Source of the DNA: Samsonia erythrinae
GTDB lineage: Bacteria > Pseudomonadota > Gammaproteobacteria > Enterobacterales > Enterobacteriaceae
Direction of reading: 5' to 3'
NCBI RefSeq assembly: GCF_004342665.1
Contig: NZ_SMBY01000001.1
Location: forward strand, 906,950-970,949
DNA length: 64,000 nucleotides
The position numbers and the translations under genes were made by a program. Of this stretch, positions 26,167 through 35,627 are shown one piece after another (the first letter of the stretch is position 1; the number at the start of each line of letters is the position of its first letter). The notes under the pieces were generated by a model, which was given only the letters and a program-made list of their open reading frames with translations, had not been told where the DNA came from and searched no databases.

Positions 26167-27221
26167 GGCTTTGTTGAATAAATAAGATTCCGTGCGAACA
26201 TCCCTGTAGCGGGTCGGATTATCAGGCAACACGCACGCTTTCTGGCATACCTGCCTTCGTCATTTTGTTCAGTGCACGTACCATGGCCAGAGCCTCTGCA
26301 ACCTGACCATCGTAGTCACGTAGTGTCAGTGAACCTCCGAACAGCTGTTTTACCCGATACATGGCCGTTTCCGCTATAGCGCGACGGTGATATTCCGTTG
26401 TCCATTTCCACCGTGCATTGCTTCCGCTCAGCCGCTGATTAGCAACGGCACAGTTGCGGTCCGCATACTCACCGGGCCAGTAACTCGCTCCCTTTCGGGG
26501 AGGAATGAGGGCGCTGATTTTCTTACGGCGCAGTTCATCGTGACATAACCGGGTGTCGTAAGCGCCATCGGCGGCGACTGACCTGATTTTCCGGTGGGTC
26601 TGCCGGATTAACCCGGGGAAGGCCTCTGAGTCTGTAACGTTGTTAAGCGACAGGTCGGCACAGATGATTTCATGTGTTTTGCTGTCAACGGCCAGATGCA
26701 GCTTTCGCCAGATACGCCGGCGTTCTTTGCCGTGTTTTTTGACTTTCCATTCGCCTTCACCGAAGACCTTCAGCCCGGTGGAATCAATCACCAGATGCGT
26801 GATTCTACCCCGGGTGACGGTTTTAAAACTGACATTGACCGACTTTGCCCGCTTGCTGACGCAGGTGTAATCCGGACAGCGTAGCGGAACGCCCATCAGG
26901 GTAAAAATGGAATCAATGAAACCCTGTGCAGCCCGCAGGGTCAGCCGGAATACGCGTTTAATCACCAGAACGGTAGTGATGGCAAGGTCTGAATAGCGCT
27001 GAGGCCGTCCGCGTGATGCGGGCGTAGCTGACTCATACCAGGCCTTAATTGCTTCGTCATCCAGCCAGAAAGTCATGGAGCCACGGTTGATAAGCGCTTT
27101 GTTATAGGTGTGCCAGTTGGTGATTCTGAACTTCTGCTTTGCCACGGGACGACCTGTGTTGTCAGGGAATGCGTGATCTGATCCTTCAACTCAGCAAAAG
27201 TTCGATTTATTCAACAAAGCC
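26167..27221. mobile_element. IS903-group (IS5 family) insertion sequence
   Basis: 1055 bp with terminal inverted repeats GGCTTTGTTGAATAAAT (17 bp matching at both ends) and one intact transposase on the minus strand. It is flanked by a perfect 9-bp target duplication, GCGTGATGC, at 26158-26166 and 27222-27230. Size, ends and duplication length all match IS903. Perfect duplication and an intact transposase argue for a recent insertion. No cargo genes. Confidence 0.95.
26222..27145 (-). CDS. IS903-type transposase (IS5 family)
   Basis: 307 residues, the IS903 transposase length. The DDE triad is Asp121 (VIDSTGLK), Asp193 (AADGAYDT) and Glu259 (AIAETAMYRVK), at the same positions as known for IS903. 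The C-terminal motif AETAMYRVKQLFGGSLTLRD is family-typical. It catalyses cut-and-paste or cointegrate movement of the element. It reads against the invertase gene. Confidence 0.96.
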   Translation of the reverse strand: MAKQKFRITNWHTYNKALINRGSMTFWLDDEAIKAWYESATPASRGRPQRYSDLAITTVLVIKRVFRLTLRAAQGFIDSIFTLMGVPLRCPDYTCVSKRAKSVNVSFKTVTRGRITHLVIDSTGLKVFGEGEWKVKKHGKERRRIWRKLHLAVDSKTHEIICADLSLNNVTDSEAFPGLIRQTHRKIRSVAADGAYDTRLCHDELRRKKISALIPPRKGASYWPGEYADRNCAVANQRLSGSNARWKWTTEYHRRAIAETAMYRVKQLFGGSLTLRDYDGQVAEALAMVRALNKMTKAGMPESVRVA

Positions 27222-27780
27222 GCGTGATGCACTAATTTGTGCAGAATGTGAACAGATTTTTGAAGATAAAATGAGCGGAACAAAAGCTCAGCGGCCAGGG
27301 CTAAAAAGAGCATTAAGGGTTCTAAAGGCAGGCGATACTCTTGTCGTATGGAAGCTTGATAGGTTGGGGCGTTCGATGCGTAATCTCGTCCTGCTGATTG
27401 ATGAATTACGCCAGCGCAACGTGCATTTTAAAAGCCTAACGGACAGTATCGACACGAACACCCCAATGGGACGGTTCATGTTTCATATCATGTCTGCGCT
27501 AGCCGAGATGGAGAGGGAATTGATCGTTGAGCGTACATGTGCTGGGTTAGCGGCTGCACGTGCACAGGGGCGTGTTGGCGGCAGGCCTGCCGTTTTTACA
27601 CAGGAAGATAAGGTGATGGTTAAACAACTATTGAACAATGGTTACAGCAGACAGCAGGTGGCCATTATTTATGATGTAGGGTTGTCCACGTTGTATAAGT
27701 ATTTCCCGGCCAGCGATGTGTAATTTTGTGATTCTTTTACCGTATTCGTAACGGAGTCGGCTTTTATTTTTTCACAAAGG

Positions 27781-27807
27781 ATGCGCCGCATTTATTGCGC
27801 GGCGCAT
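27781..27807. terminator. Hairpin at the right edge of the tailocin region
   Basis: ATGCGCCGC and GCGGCGCAT form a 9-bp stem with a nine-base loop, 57 bp after the invertase stop and before ybiB. No T-tract follows. It may separate tailocin and ybiB transcription. Confidence 0.5.
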
Positions 27808-27942
27808 TGTTAGAACGTTTCTGCCATCGGTTAAAGCTGGTGCAATAGCAATTTCTACTATTCCAGAATGACCAGAACCCCACCAAACATGTTATTTTCA
27901 TTGCTAAGTGCTTTACTGTGTCGCCGACAATGAGAGGGCCGC

Positions 27943-28911
27943 ATGGATTACACCAAAATTATCAAAGAAGTTGGGCGCGGGAAAAATCATGCGCGTGATG
28001 TCGATCGGGCTACGGCCTATGAACTGTATGGCGCAATGCTGCGCGGTGAGGTGCCGGATCTGGAGCTTGGTGGACTGTTAATCGCCTTTCGCATTAAAGG
28101 TGAGTCCGAGGCCGAGATGCTGGGTTTTTATCAGGCCATGGATGAGCATGTATTGCGCCTGAACGCGCCTGCGGGCTTTCCCATGCCCATTGTGGTTCCC
28201 AGTTATAATGGCGCACGCAGGCAGGCGAATCTGACGCCGCTTTTAGTGCTGCTGTTGTCCAAATTGGGTTTTCCGGTGGTGGTGCATGGCGTAAGCGAAG
28301 ACCCGACCCGTGTGACCAGCGCGGAGATTTTACGTAGCCTTGGTGTGACGATTGCTGAGAACGCCGAACAGGCTCAGCAGGAGCTGAATAACGGTAGCCC
28401 GGTATTTATCCCTGTTTCCGTACTGTGTCCGGCCATCGAGCGTCAGCTACAGCTGCGCTGGCGTATGGGCGTGCGTAACAGTAGCCATACGCTGGCCAAA
28501 GTCGCAACGCCGTTTGGCGAAAGTGAAGCGCTGCGTATCGCCAGCGTGTCCCATCCTGAATATGTCGCCCGAGTGGGGACGTTTTTTCAGGATATCAACG
28601 GGCGAGCGCTCTTGATGCACGGTACGGAAGGGGAGGTGTATGCCAATCCACAGCGCTGCCCGGAGATTCACTTTATTCATCAGCAAAATACGCGAGTGCT
28701 GCAACTTCGGCAGGATGTCAGCGTCGCGCCCGATGCGTTGCCCATCGCGAAGGACGCTGCGACTACGGCGCGCTGGGTGGCGCAGTGCCTGACGGGGGAA
28801 ATTGCCATACCGCAGGCGATTCGTCTGCAACTGGCGTGTTGTCTGGTCGCCGCTGGCGAAGCGGCGACAATGGAACAGGCTATCGCGACGATCAAAAAAC
28901 GACTTGGCTGA
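27943..28911 (+). CDS. ybiB: YbiB, TrpD2-type nucleic-acid-binding protein
   Basis: 322 residues, close to E. coli YbiB. The fold is that of anthranilate phosphoribosyltransferase (MDYTKIIKEVGRGKNHARDV; GELLIAFRIKGESEAEMLGF-like GLLIAFRIKGESEAEM), but the phosphoribosyl-binding motif is not kept; the E. coli protein binds DNA/RNA through a basic groove and is LexA-linked. GAGAGGG precedes the ATG. In E. coli it follows dinG directly, so its separation here marks the borders of the inserted protease-tailocin block. Confidence 0.9.
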   Translation: MDYTKIIKEVGRGKNHARDVDRATAYELYGAMLRGEVPDLELGGLLIAFRIKGESEAEMLGFYQAMDEHVLRLNAPAGFPMPIVVPSYNGARRQANLTPLLVLLLSKLGFPVVVHGVSEDPTRVTSAEILRSLGVTIAENAEQAQQELNNGSPVFIPVSVLCPAIERQLQLRWRMGVRNSSHTLAKVATPFGESEALRIASVSHPEYVARVGTFFQDINGRALLMHGTEGEVYANPQRCPEIHFIHQQNTRVLQLRQDVSVAPDALPIAKDAATTARWVAQCLTGEIAIPQAIRLQLACCLVAAGEAATMEQAIATIKKRLG

Positions 28912-28999
28912 TCGATTGACCAACGCGGATTCGGACGCGGTTAGTCGCGTCGCTTTACGCAGTCACGCGGCTGCCATCGGGAAGAGAAGAAGGAAGATC

Positions 29000-30868
29000 A
29001 TGCAACAGGTAGCGGACTATTTTAACGCATTGAATCGCGACTATCTGGCGGTTCATCAGGCAAAAGAAGAACTGTTTTGGCAACAGTATATGGGGACGGG
29101 AGACGCGGATGTCTCTGAACGCTTTTCCGCCGCAGAGCGTGATTACAAACGTTTTATTTCGCATCCGCAGCGTTTGGCTGAGTTAAGAACCCATCTTGCG
29201 ACGCTGGAAAACAGCCCGCGTGATGAGCAGCAGCAGGCGCTGTTGCACGGCTTAAAAGGGTGGTATCGATTTTTCGACTGTAATGTGATTGAGGATCCCC
29301 GGGCGCAGGCGCTGATGGATGAGATTATTGCGGCGGAAAGCGTGTTATATGCCAAACGTCAGGCATACGAAATGACGCATTTAAACGCGAAAGGGGAGCG
29401 CGTCAGCGCTTCTCTTGGCGAACTGTTGACCAATCAGGCGACGAACGATACGGAAGCTTATCGTCAAAGTTCCCAGCAGGCGCTGCGCGATCTTGAACAG
29501 TGGCTGTTACAGAACGGTTTCCCTGAGTTGATTTCACTGCGTAATCGCTTTGCCCGCCAGATGGGTTACCGGAACTATTTTGACTACAAGGTCAACAAGA
29601 CGGAGCGAATGACGCCAGAGCAGCTTTTTGCCATTCTCGATGCTTTCGAAGAACAGACCCGAGAGGCAAATGCCCGTAGCCTGAAAAAACTGGCGGATGA
29701 AAAAGGCGAAGATGCCCTGCAAGCGTGGAATATTCGCTATGCCAGCGCGGGAGATGTGACGCGTCAGCTCGATCCCTATTTTCCCTTCTCGGCATCGTTG
29801 GAACGCTGGGTCAACAGCTTTAAGCGTTTGCATATCGGGTTTAATGGGGCAGAAATGCAGCTTGATTTGCTGGTGCGTAAAGGCAAATACGAGAATGGCT
29901 TCATGCATGGCCCGGTGCCGCCGTTTGTGCAGGAAGGGAAATGGGTTCCGGCGCGCATTAATTTCACCAGTCTGGCAAAGCCGGATCAAATTGGCAGCGG
30001 TGCCAGCGGCATCAATACGTTATTCCATGAGGGCGGGCATGCCGCGCATTTTGCCAATATCCGGCAGAACGCCCCCTGTTTTTCACAGGAATACCCACCC
30101 ACCTCAATGGCTTATGCGGAGACGCAATCCATGTTTTGCGATAGCCTGTTAGGTGACGCTGACTGGCTAAAACGTTATGCGAAGAATGCGCAGGGAGAGA
30201 CGATCCCGGATGAATTGATTCAGGCGGATATCCGTACGCAGCAGCCGATGCGGGCCTTCAATGAGCGGCATATCCTGCTGGTGCCGTACTTTGAGTGGCA
30301 ACTTTATTCGTGGGACGACGAAGCGCGTACCCCGGAAGCGATGACGAAACTGGCCCGCGATACCGAGCTGCGTATTTTGGGCATCAGCGGTAGCCCGCGT
30401 CCGACGCTGGCTATTCCTCATCTGCTGTCTATGGAGTCGGCGTGCTCTTATCAGGGATATCTGCTGGCGCTGATGGCGGTGGAGCAGACGCGGCACTATT
30501 TCCTGCAACGTGACGGCTATCTGACGGATAACCCGGCTATCGGCCCTGACTTGGCGCGGCACTATTGGCAGCCGGGGAATAGCGTGAGCCATGATGATAC
30601 GCTGCGTAGCCTGACCGGCGAAGGATTCAATCCGGCTTATCTGGCGCGGGCCTGTAATCTGACGGTTGAAGAAGCCTGGCGACTGGCGCAAGAGAAGATG
30701 ACGCAGGCCGCCCGACGTCCTCAGCCTGCCGCGGATTTCGACCTGTCCGCCCGTATTCGCGTGGTGGATGGATGTCGCATATTGGCCGATAACGAGCAGG
30801 GCGATGAGAAGATGTGTCGGGATTTCGCGGCGTTTATCGAGCGGACGTATCCACGTTCGTTAGCATAG
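29000..30868 (+). CDS. M3-family zinc oligopeptidase
   Basis: 622 residues from the ATG at 29000 (AAGGAAG upstream); the longer open frame overlaps ybiB. The zinc motif HEGGH gives His343, Glu344, His347, with the third ligand Glu374 in AYAETQSMF, the M3 spacing. The helical remainder and QMGYRNYFDYKVNKTERMTP fit PepF/oligoendopeptidase-like enzymes that trim short peptides in the cytoplasm. No signal peptide. It is between ybiB and the glutamine transporter; no functional link is evident. Confidence 0.88.
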   Translation: MQQVADYFNALNRDYLAVHQAKEELFWQQYMGTGDADVSERFSAAERDYKRFISHPQRLAELRTHLATLENSPRDEQQQALLHGLKGWYRFFDCNVIEDPRAQALMDEIIAAESVLYAKRQAYEMTHLNAKGERVSASLGELLTNQATNDTEAYRQSSQQALRDLEQWLLQNGFPELISLRNRFARQMGYRNYFDYKVNKTERMTPEQLFAILDAFEEQTREANARSLKKLADEKGEDALQAWNIRYASAGDVTRQLDPYFPFSASLERWVNSFKRLHIGFNGAEMQLDLLVRKGKYENGFMHGPVPPFVQEGKWVPARINFTSLAKPDQIGSGASGINTLFHEGGHAAHFANIRQNAPCFSQEYPPTSMAYAETQSMFCDSLLGDADWLKRYAKNAQGETIPDELIQADIRTQQPMRAFNERHILLVPYFEWQLYSWDDEARTPEAMTKLARDTELRILGISGSPRPTLAIPHLLSMESACSYQGYLLALMAVEQTRHYFLQRDGYLTDNPAIGPDLARHYWQPGNSVSHDDTLRSLTGEGFNPAYLARACNLTVEEAWRLAQEKMTQAARRPQPAADFDLSARIRVVDGCRILADNEQGDEKMCRDFAAFIERTYPRSLA

Positions 30869-30891
30869 CTTCCGCTAACATGGCGCGTCGT

Positions 30892-30914
30892 AAAAAGGGG
30901 GGCGGAAGCCCCCC
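30892..30914 (-). terminator. Terminator of the glnHPQ operon
   Basis: On the minus strand GGGGGG-CTTCCG-CCCCCC is followed by TTTTT. It sits between the convergent ends of glnQ and the peptidase gene. Confidence 0.88.
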
Positions 30915-30921
30915 GGATTGT

Positions 30922-31644
30922 TCAGGATACGTGTTGCAGGAATTCACGCAGACGGTCACTGGGCGGATTCGCGATCAGCGTTTCCGGGTCACCATCTTCT
31001 GCGATGCGGCCTTTATCAATAAAGATAAGGCGTGACGCCACCTTATGAGCAAAGCCCACTTCGTGGGTAACGATCACCATCGTCATACCTTCCTCAGCCA
31101 GATCTTTCATGACGGTCAGCACTTCATGACGCAGCTCCGGGTCAAGCGCGGACGTTGGCTCATCAAACAGCATCAGTTTGGGTTTAACCGCCAGCGCGCG
31201 GGCGATAGCCACTCGCTGCTGCTGACCGCCGGAAAGTTCGGAAGGATAGTGGTGGGCGCGCTCCGACAGTCCCACTTTCTCCAATAACGTCAACGCCAGT
31301 TTTTCGGCGTCCGCTTTGGCTGCGCCACGGACTCGAATGGGACCAAACGCGACGTTCTCCAGTGCGGTAAGGTGCGGGAACAGATAAAACTGTTGAAAGA
31401 CCATCCCCGCTTCCTGACGGATTAAACGTTCGTCAACGCGAGGATCGTTGACTTTAAGCCCATCGACGATCAATTCCCCGCTGGTAATCTCTTCCAACTT
31501 ATTGATGCAGCGTAGCAGCGTGGATTTCCCCGAGCCGGAAGGCCCGATGATCACCACGACTTCTCCCTGGCCGATTTTCAGATCGATATCGTGTAAGACT
31601 TTTGTCTTGCCAAAGTGTTTGGAAACGTTTTTAAATTCAATCAT
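30922..31644 (-). CDS. glnQ: Glutamine ABC transporter ATPase GlnQ
   Basis: 240 residues, same length as E. coli GlnQ. Walker [10 protein letters not shown], signature [16 protein letters not shown], Walker [15 protein letters not shown]. It energises high-affinity glutamine uptake with GlnP and GlnH. Last gene of glnHPQ; its start overlaps the glnP stop by four bases. Confidence 0.96.
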   Translation of the reverse strand: MIEFKNVSKHFGKTKVLHDIDLKIGQGEVVVIIGPSGSGKSTLLRCINKLEEITSGELIVDGLKVNDPRVDERLIRQEAGMVFQQFYLFPHLTALENVAFGPIRVRGAAKADAEKLALTLLEKVGLSERAHHYPSELSGGQQQRVAIARALAVKPKLMLFDEPTSALDPELRHEVLTVMKDLAEEGMTMVIVTHEVGFAHKVASRLIFIDKGRIAEDGDPETLIANPPSDRLREFLQHVS

Positions 31645-32300
31645 ATAATCTTAAGTCTTCTTTCCAGACGACGCAGAATAAAGCTGAGGGCCAGCGTGAT
31701 GCACAGATAAATCACGGCAACCGCGGTCCAGATTTCGAGTGCGCGGAAGTTGCCTGCGATAATTTCCTGACCAGAACGCGTCAGTTCTGCTACGCCGATA
31801 ACGATAAACAGCGACGTATCTTTAATACTGATAATCCACTGGTTTCCCAGCGGCGGCAGCATACGGCGCAAGGCGAGCGGCGCGATGACATGGCGTAACG
31901 TCGCACGGCGAGACAGCCCAAGCGCCAGGCCTGCTTCGCGAAAGCCGTTATGGATAGACAGCACTGAACCACGCGTAATTTCCGCGATGTAGGCGCCGGA
32001 GTTAATCATGATGGTGACGACAGCGGCGGCAAAGGGGTCGATCCGGACGGAGGTGAAGATCATCGGCAAGGCGAAGTAAATAAACATCACCTGAACGACA
32101 ATCGGGGTACCGCGGATAATTTCAATAAACACAAGGGCAATGCGGCTGGAAAGCCAGCCGCCGTAAGCGCGGGCAAACCCCGCAAGCACGCCAATGACCA
32201 GACCGCCTAGTAGGCCAAGAACCGAAATCAACAACGTCATTTTTGCCCCTTCCATCAGGAGGGGCAGAGAAGGCCATATGGCACTCCAGTCAAACTGCAT
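31641..32300 (-). CDS. glnP: Glutamine ABC transporter permease GlnP
   Basis: 219 residues, same length as E. coli GlnP, with about five membrane segments and the permease EAA loop ([20 protein letters not shown]). Middle gene of the operon, 26 bp after glnH. Confidence 0.95.
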   Translation of the reverse strand: MQFDWSAIWPSLPLLMEGAKMTLLISVLGLLGGLVIGVLAGFARAYGGWLSSRIALVFIEIIRGTPIVVQVMFIYFALPMIFTSVRIDPFAAAVVTIMINSGAYIAEITRGSVLSIHNGFREAGLALGLSRRATLRHVIAPLALRRMLPPLGNQWIISIKDTSLFIVIGVAELTRSGQEIIAGNFRALEIWTAVAVIYLCITLALSFILRRLERRLKII

Positions 32301-32326
32301 GGAATATCTCCAGATTCAATCGGCAA

Positions 32327-33073
32327 TTACTTCGGTTCTACACCAAACCACTTCTTGTAGATCTCAGCATAGGTACCGTTTTCACGCAGTGTTTTCAGCG
32401 CATCGTTCACTTTTTCGCGCAGCTCGTTGCTGCCCTTCGGGAACGCGATGCCGTATTGCTGGGCTTTAATGGAATCACCCACCGCTTTAAATTGGCCGTT
32501 GCCTGCGGTTTTGATGAAATAGAGAATATTTGGCGTGTCGTGCAGCACGGCGTCAGCACGGTTGGTGCCCAGTTCCATGTAGGCGTTGTCGATGTTGGGG
32601 AACTGACGCAGATCTTTGGTTTTGATATTGGCTTTCGCGTAATCGACGGAGCCGGTACCGCTCTTCACCGCAACCACTTTGCCCGCCAGATCCTGTTCGC
32701 CTTTGATCTCGTTGTTCTCAGCTTTTACCATCACCAGCAGGCCGCTGTCGTAGTAGCCGTCGGAGAAATCGATCGCTTTTTTACGTTCTTCGGTAATCGT
32801 AATCCCCGCCAGTGCCAGATCGACATTACGTGTTTGCAGCGCGGGGATGATGCCGCCGAAATCCATTGGCTTCAGGGTGTATTTCAGATTGAGTTGTTTC
32901 GCGATCGCATCCCAGAGGTCGATGTCAAAACCGACGTATTTATCGCCTTGTTTGAACTCAAAAGGGACGAAAGCGGTGTCTGTTGCAACAATCAGCGCTT
33001 TCTCAGCGGCAAAACTGGACACGCTTACCATTAGTGTCAATGCGGCCAAAGAGGCTTTAAGTCGTAATTTCAT
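32327..33073 (-). CDS. glnH: Periplasmic glutamine-binding protein GlnH
   Basis: 248-residue precursor; the start is the ATG ending at 33073 ([20 protein letters not shown]), giving a standard signal peptide cleaved after SSFA. The mature part is nearly collinear with E. coli GlnH, including [20 protein letters not shown] and [15 protein letters not shown] [20 protein letters not shown]. It delivers glutamine to GlnPQ. GGAAGG lies just upstream. Confidence 0.96.
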   Translation of the reverse strand: MKLRLKASLAALTLMVSVSSFAAEKALIVATDTAFVPFEFKQGDKYVGFDIDLWDAIAKQLNLKYTLKPMDFGGIIPALQTRNVDLALAGITITEERKKAIDFSDGYYDSGLLVMVKAENNEIKGEQDLAGKVVAVKSGTGSVDYAKANIKTKDLRQFPNIDNAYMELGTNRADAVLHDTPNILYFIKTAGNGQFKAVGDSIKAQQYGIAFPKGSNELREKVNDALKTLRENGTYAEIYKKWFGVEPK

Positions 33074-33465
33074 CAAATCCTTCCTATTTAGCAGTTGTGG
33101 GAGGCCATTTGTTTTACAGGCATTATCAAGCATAGTACGAAAGTAAAACCTGATTTTCGCTGGCTTCCGTTACGTACCCGGCCTGTCGCAAGGCGACCGT
33201 TTTTATTTTATGCCCGCTGCCAGCGGTGAAATATTCATCTCCAATTCACTCAGGTAAAGCGCCGCTATGATTAACTGATTCCGACTGGGGAAACAACCGT
33301 TGATTGGCGTTATCGCCAATTATTGCAGGTGAAAGCTAATTTTTTGAGCAGCGAAAGAGATAAAACCGACGGATTGCGTAGAGGACAGGCGTTTGAATCA
33401 GGAACGGAAGATGGGCAGGGAGAAAAGGCTGCCTGAGCAGCCTTAACGTAGGGATGGCAATGTGA
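33074..33465. other. glnH leader and dps 3' flank
   Basis: About 390 bp without a gene. It must hold the glnH promoter (nitrogen-controlled in E. coli); no clean sigma-54 -24/-12 pair was recognised by eye. The dps terminator lies at the right end (33421-33444). Confidence 0.5.
33421..33444 (-). terminator. dps terminator
   Basis: On the minus strand AAGGCTGC-TCAG-GCAGCCTT followed by TTCT, 22 bp past the dps stop. Confidence 0.8.
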
Positions 33466-33969
33466 TTATTCGATGTTTGACTCAATGAACCATAGGAACT
33501 GATCCAGGTCGCGTGATGCGGCGGTCAGAATGTCTGCTGACGCCTCATCGTCTGTTTTGCCGATGGCTTCACGGACATGGTTGGCCACCGTTGCGTAACG
33601 ATCGGCCAGCGCCTTCAGATGATCCTGAACGCTATGGATATTGGTCGGGTAGCTTTTCAGTGAGGTCTGTTTGCCCACAATCTGTACCGTACCCAGCGCG
33701 ATGCCGCCCAATTGTACGACGCGTTCAGCGATAGTGTCCTGATGGTCAATAATAGCGGTGCGAAAGCCATCCAACATTTCATGAACGGCAATAAAATTTG
33801 CGCCACGCATGTTCCAATGCGCCTGTTTGGTAATTAATGACAGGTCAATGAAATCCACAACCAGTTGGTTTAATAAGGCAATTGTCGAGGTCTTTACGCT
33901 ATCGTCCAAATCATTGCGAGTGTAAAGCAGTTCGGACGATGCTGGTTTGATGAGTTTAGCGGTAGACAT
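33466..33969 (-). CDS. dps: DNA-protecting ferritin-like protein Dps
   Basis: 167 residues, same as E. coli. Ferroxidase residues at the dimer interface are present: His51, His63, Asp67, Asp78, Glu82 ([29 protein letters not shown]). It forms a dodecamer that stores iron and protects DNA in stationary phase and oxidative stress. The lysine-containing N-terminus [10 protein letters not shown] is kept. GAGAGGA precedes the ATG. Gene order glnH-dps-rhtA-ompX equals E. coli. Confidence 0.97.
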   Translation of the reverse strand: MSTAKLIKPASSELLYTRNDLDDSVKTSTIALLNQLVVDFIDLSLITKQAHWNMRGANFIAVHEMLDGFRTAIIDHQDTIAERVVQLGGIALGTVQIVGKQTSLKSYPTNIHSVQDHLKALADRYATVANHVREAIGKTDDEASADILTAASRDLDQFLWFIESNIE

Positions 33970-34378
33970 AATGCTTATCCTCTCTTTAATTATTGATAAT
34001 CTTGCTGTTCAACGTGACTAATTATAGCAGCGATAATACGTTAATATTGCAAAGAATCGCCTATTAAATGGATAGCTATAGCATAATAACTGTAGGGTTA
34101 TTTGTTCCTGATATTCGTCTGTGACAATAACAACTTTGTTAAAAATACAGGATAAGTCAATGTGGTTTACATATTTTAACGCTCCCTGAAACATAACTTC
34201 ATAAATTAACGGATCTCGTCATGAGTTTATGAAAATCGTTATTATTTTTATTTGGAAGAAGGTATGGGATGAGAAAAATTTTGCCGATGAACGTGAATAT
34301 GATGCGTCGGTGGCGGGAGTAAGCCAGCGTCGGCTTGTTATCCGGCGGACGCTGGCTGCATGGCGTTATGTATTCTCT
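33970..34378. other. dps upstream region and rhtA 3' flank
   Basis: About 410 bp, AT-rich near dps, expected to carry dps promoters (OxyR/sigma-S in E. coli; exact boxes not assigned). A hairpin AGCCAGCGTC...GACGCTGGCT at 34322-34357 may end the rhtA message. An open frame of 64 codons at 34229-34423 looks non-coding. Confidence 0.45.
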
Positions 34379-35245
34379 TTAATTGGCGTTTGCCGGTTTG
34401 ATTGTCAATGTTGCGCCTATTGATGCGGTAATGATGAAAGTGAGCGCCATCCACTGTAGAAGCGACAGGTGTTCGCCGAGAAACAGTATACCGGATAAGG
34501 CCGCAATTGCGGGCTCCATACTCATCAGGGTGCTGAAGGTTCTGGCCGGCAGGCGTGTCAAAGCGATCATTTCAAGTGAGTAAGGCAGCGCGGTGGACAA
34601 GATGGCAACGGCGATGCCCAGTGGCAGAATCGTCGTGGAAAACAGCGTACTCTCTGCGTAATACACGCCAACAGGACAGAATACCAACGCAGCGATAAAG
34701 GTGCCGATGGCGACGGTTCCCGGGCCGTGATTCGCGCCGGCTTTTTGTCCAAAAAGAATATACAGTGCCCAGCAGGCCCCTGCGCCAATAGCACAGGCTG
34801 CGCCGGTCAAGTCAACATTACCGATACTGTGGCCGAGAGGTAACAGGAACCATAATCCGGCGACGGCCAGAAATACCCAGAGAAAATCAATGATACGGCG
34901 CGACGATAGCATTGCCACGGCGAGCGGGCCGGTGAATTCCAATGCGACGGCAATGCCGAGCGGTACTGTCCGCAAGGAGAGGTAAAACAAGAAATTCATG
35001 CCGCCCAGCGTAATGCCGTAAATCAGTAACGGCAGGCGATGGCTGCTAAAGCGCATACGCCATGGTTTGAAGACAGCGCAAAGAATAATCGTTCCAATAC
35101 ACAGGCGCAGTGCTGTTACGCCCGATGCCCCAATAAGTGGAAACAGGCTTTTTGCCAGCGCGGCTCCGCTTTGGATAGAAAGCATCGCGACAAAAATGAG
35201 TAATACCGGGATAAGGGACGATGAACGATGGGGAAATAAGGTCAT
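34379..35245 (-). CDS. rhtA: Threonine/homoserine exporter RhtA (EamA family)
   Basis: 288-residue inner-membrane transporter with ten hydrophobic segments in two EamA halves (PVLLIFVAMLSIQSGAALAK; GIAVAILSTALPYSLEMIAL). Sequence and location between dps and ompX identify RhtA, which exports threonine, homoserine and some analogues. Confidence 0.93.
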   Translation of the reverse strand: MTLFPHRSSSLIPVLLIFVAMLSIQSGAALAKSLFPLIGASGVTALRLCIGTIILCAVFKPWRMRFSSHRLPLLIYGITLGGMNFLFYLSLRTVPLGIAVALEFTGPLAVAMLSSRRIIDFLWVFLAVAGLWFLLPLGHSIGNVDLTGAACAIGAGACWALYILFGQKAGANHGPGTVAIGTFIAALVFCPVGVYYAESTLFSTTILPLGIAVAILSTALPYSLEMIALTRLPARTFSTLMSMEPAIAALSGILFLGEHLSLLQWMALTFIITASIGATLTIKPANAN

Positions 35246-35627
35246 TCTCTTGGCCTTGGTGCAAAAATGGGCATTAAGATTCCGTTGTTATTATATTCAT
35301 ATGTAAACAATTTGTCTGGTGAGAATAGACATTTATTGACCTTTATTTACGTATCCTCGCCTGGTTTATTTTTGTGCAATATTATTAGCGCACAAACTGA
35401 ACGAAAAATTCGGAATTGTCTGTTTTATAACCCAGCGGTGAATTTATTTTTAATCTCGCTGTCACAATAAAAAATCGATAATAATTAGGGTGATAGCTTA
35501 ATTTTGACAATGTTTGTTACATCTAAGTCCTAATTGAAAAATATTTACAGGGCAGCAAGTTTTGGACTTCTTTGTTATATTTACTGCGTTAGTTAGTCTT
35601 TCATAAGATGAATTTGAGGCTGTAAAT
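35246..35627. promoter_or_regulatory. ompX/rhtA divergent upstream region
   Basis: About 380 bp, AT-rich, holding both promoters. TTGACA at 35504-35509 is a possible -35 box for ompX, but no well-spaced -10 was found. The long leader fits the sRNA-controlled 5' UTR of enterobacterial ompX; no sRNA gene was recognised. Confidence 0.4.

Larger units (their letters stand above)
26102..27723 (+). pseudogene. DNA invertase of the Gin/Cin/Hin family, split by an insertion sequence
   Basis: Removing the insertion element and one 9-bp target copy restores a continuous 185-residue serine recombinase: MAKIGYMRVSTNDQRSDLQR, then DALICAECEQIFEDKMSGTK and so on. The catalytic serine is residue 10 (VSTNDQ). 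LVVWKLDRLGRSM and SLTDSIDTNTPMGRFMFHIM are family blocks, and a C-terminal helix-turn-helix (SRQQVAIIYDVGLSTLYKYF) binds the crossover site. The break comes after codon 21, just behind the catalytic serine, so the enzyme is inactive unless the element excises precisely. It served the adjacent fibre segment. Confidence 0.93.

Noticed and set aside
26167..27221. Composite transposon with cargo
   Set aside because: Only one 1055-bp element with its own transposase and one target duplication is present.
10792..27723. Complete Mu-like prophage
   Set aside because: No transposase A/B, repressor, terminase, portal, protease or capsid genes; the gap between gp26-like and gp37-like genes is only 210 bp.
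34229..34423. 64-codon frame between dps and rhtA
   Set aside because: No ribosome site, tryptophan- and cysteine-rich random-looking product, overlaps the rhtA end.
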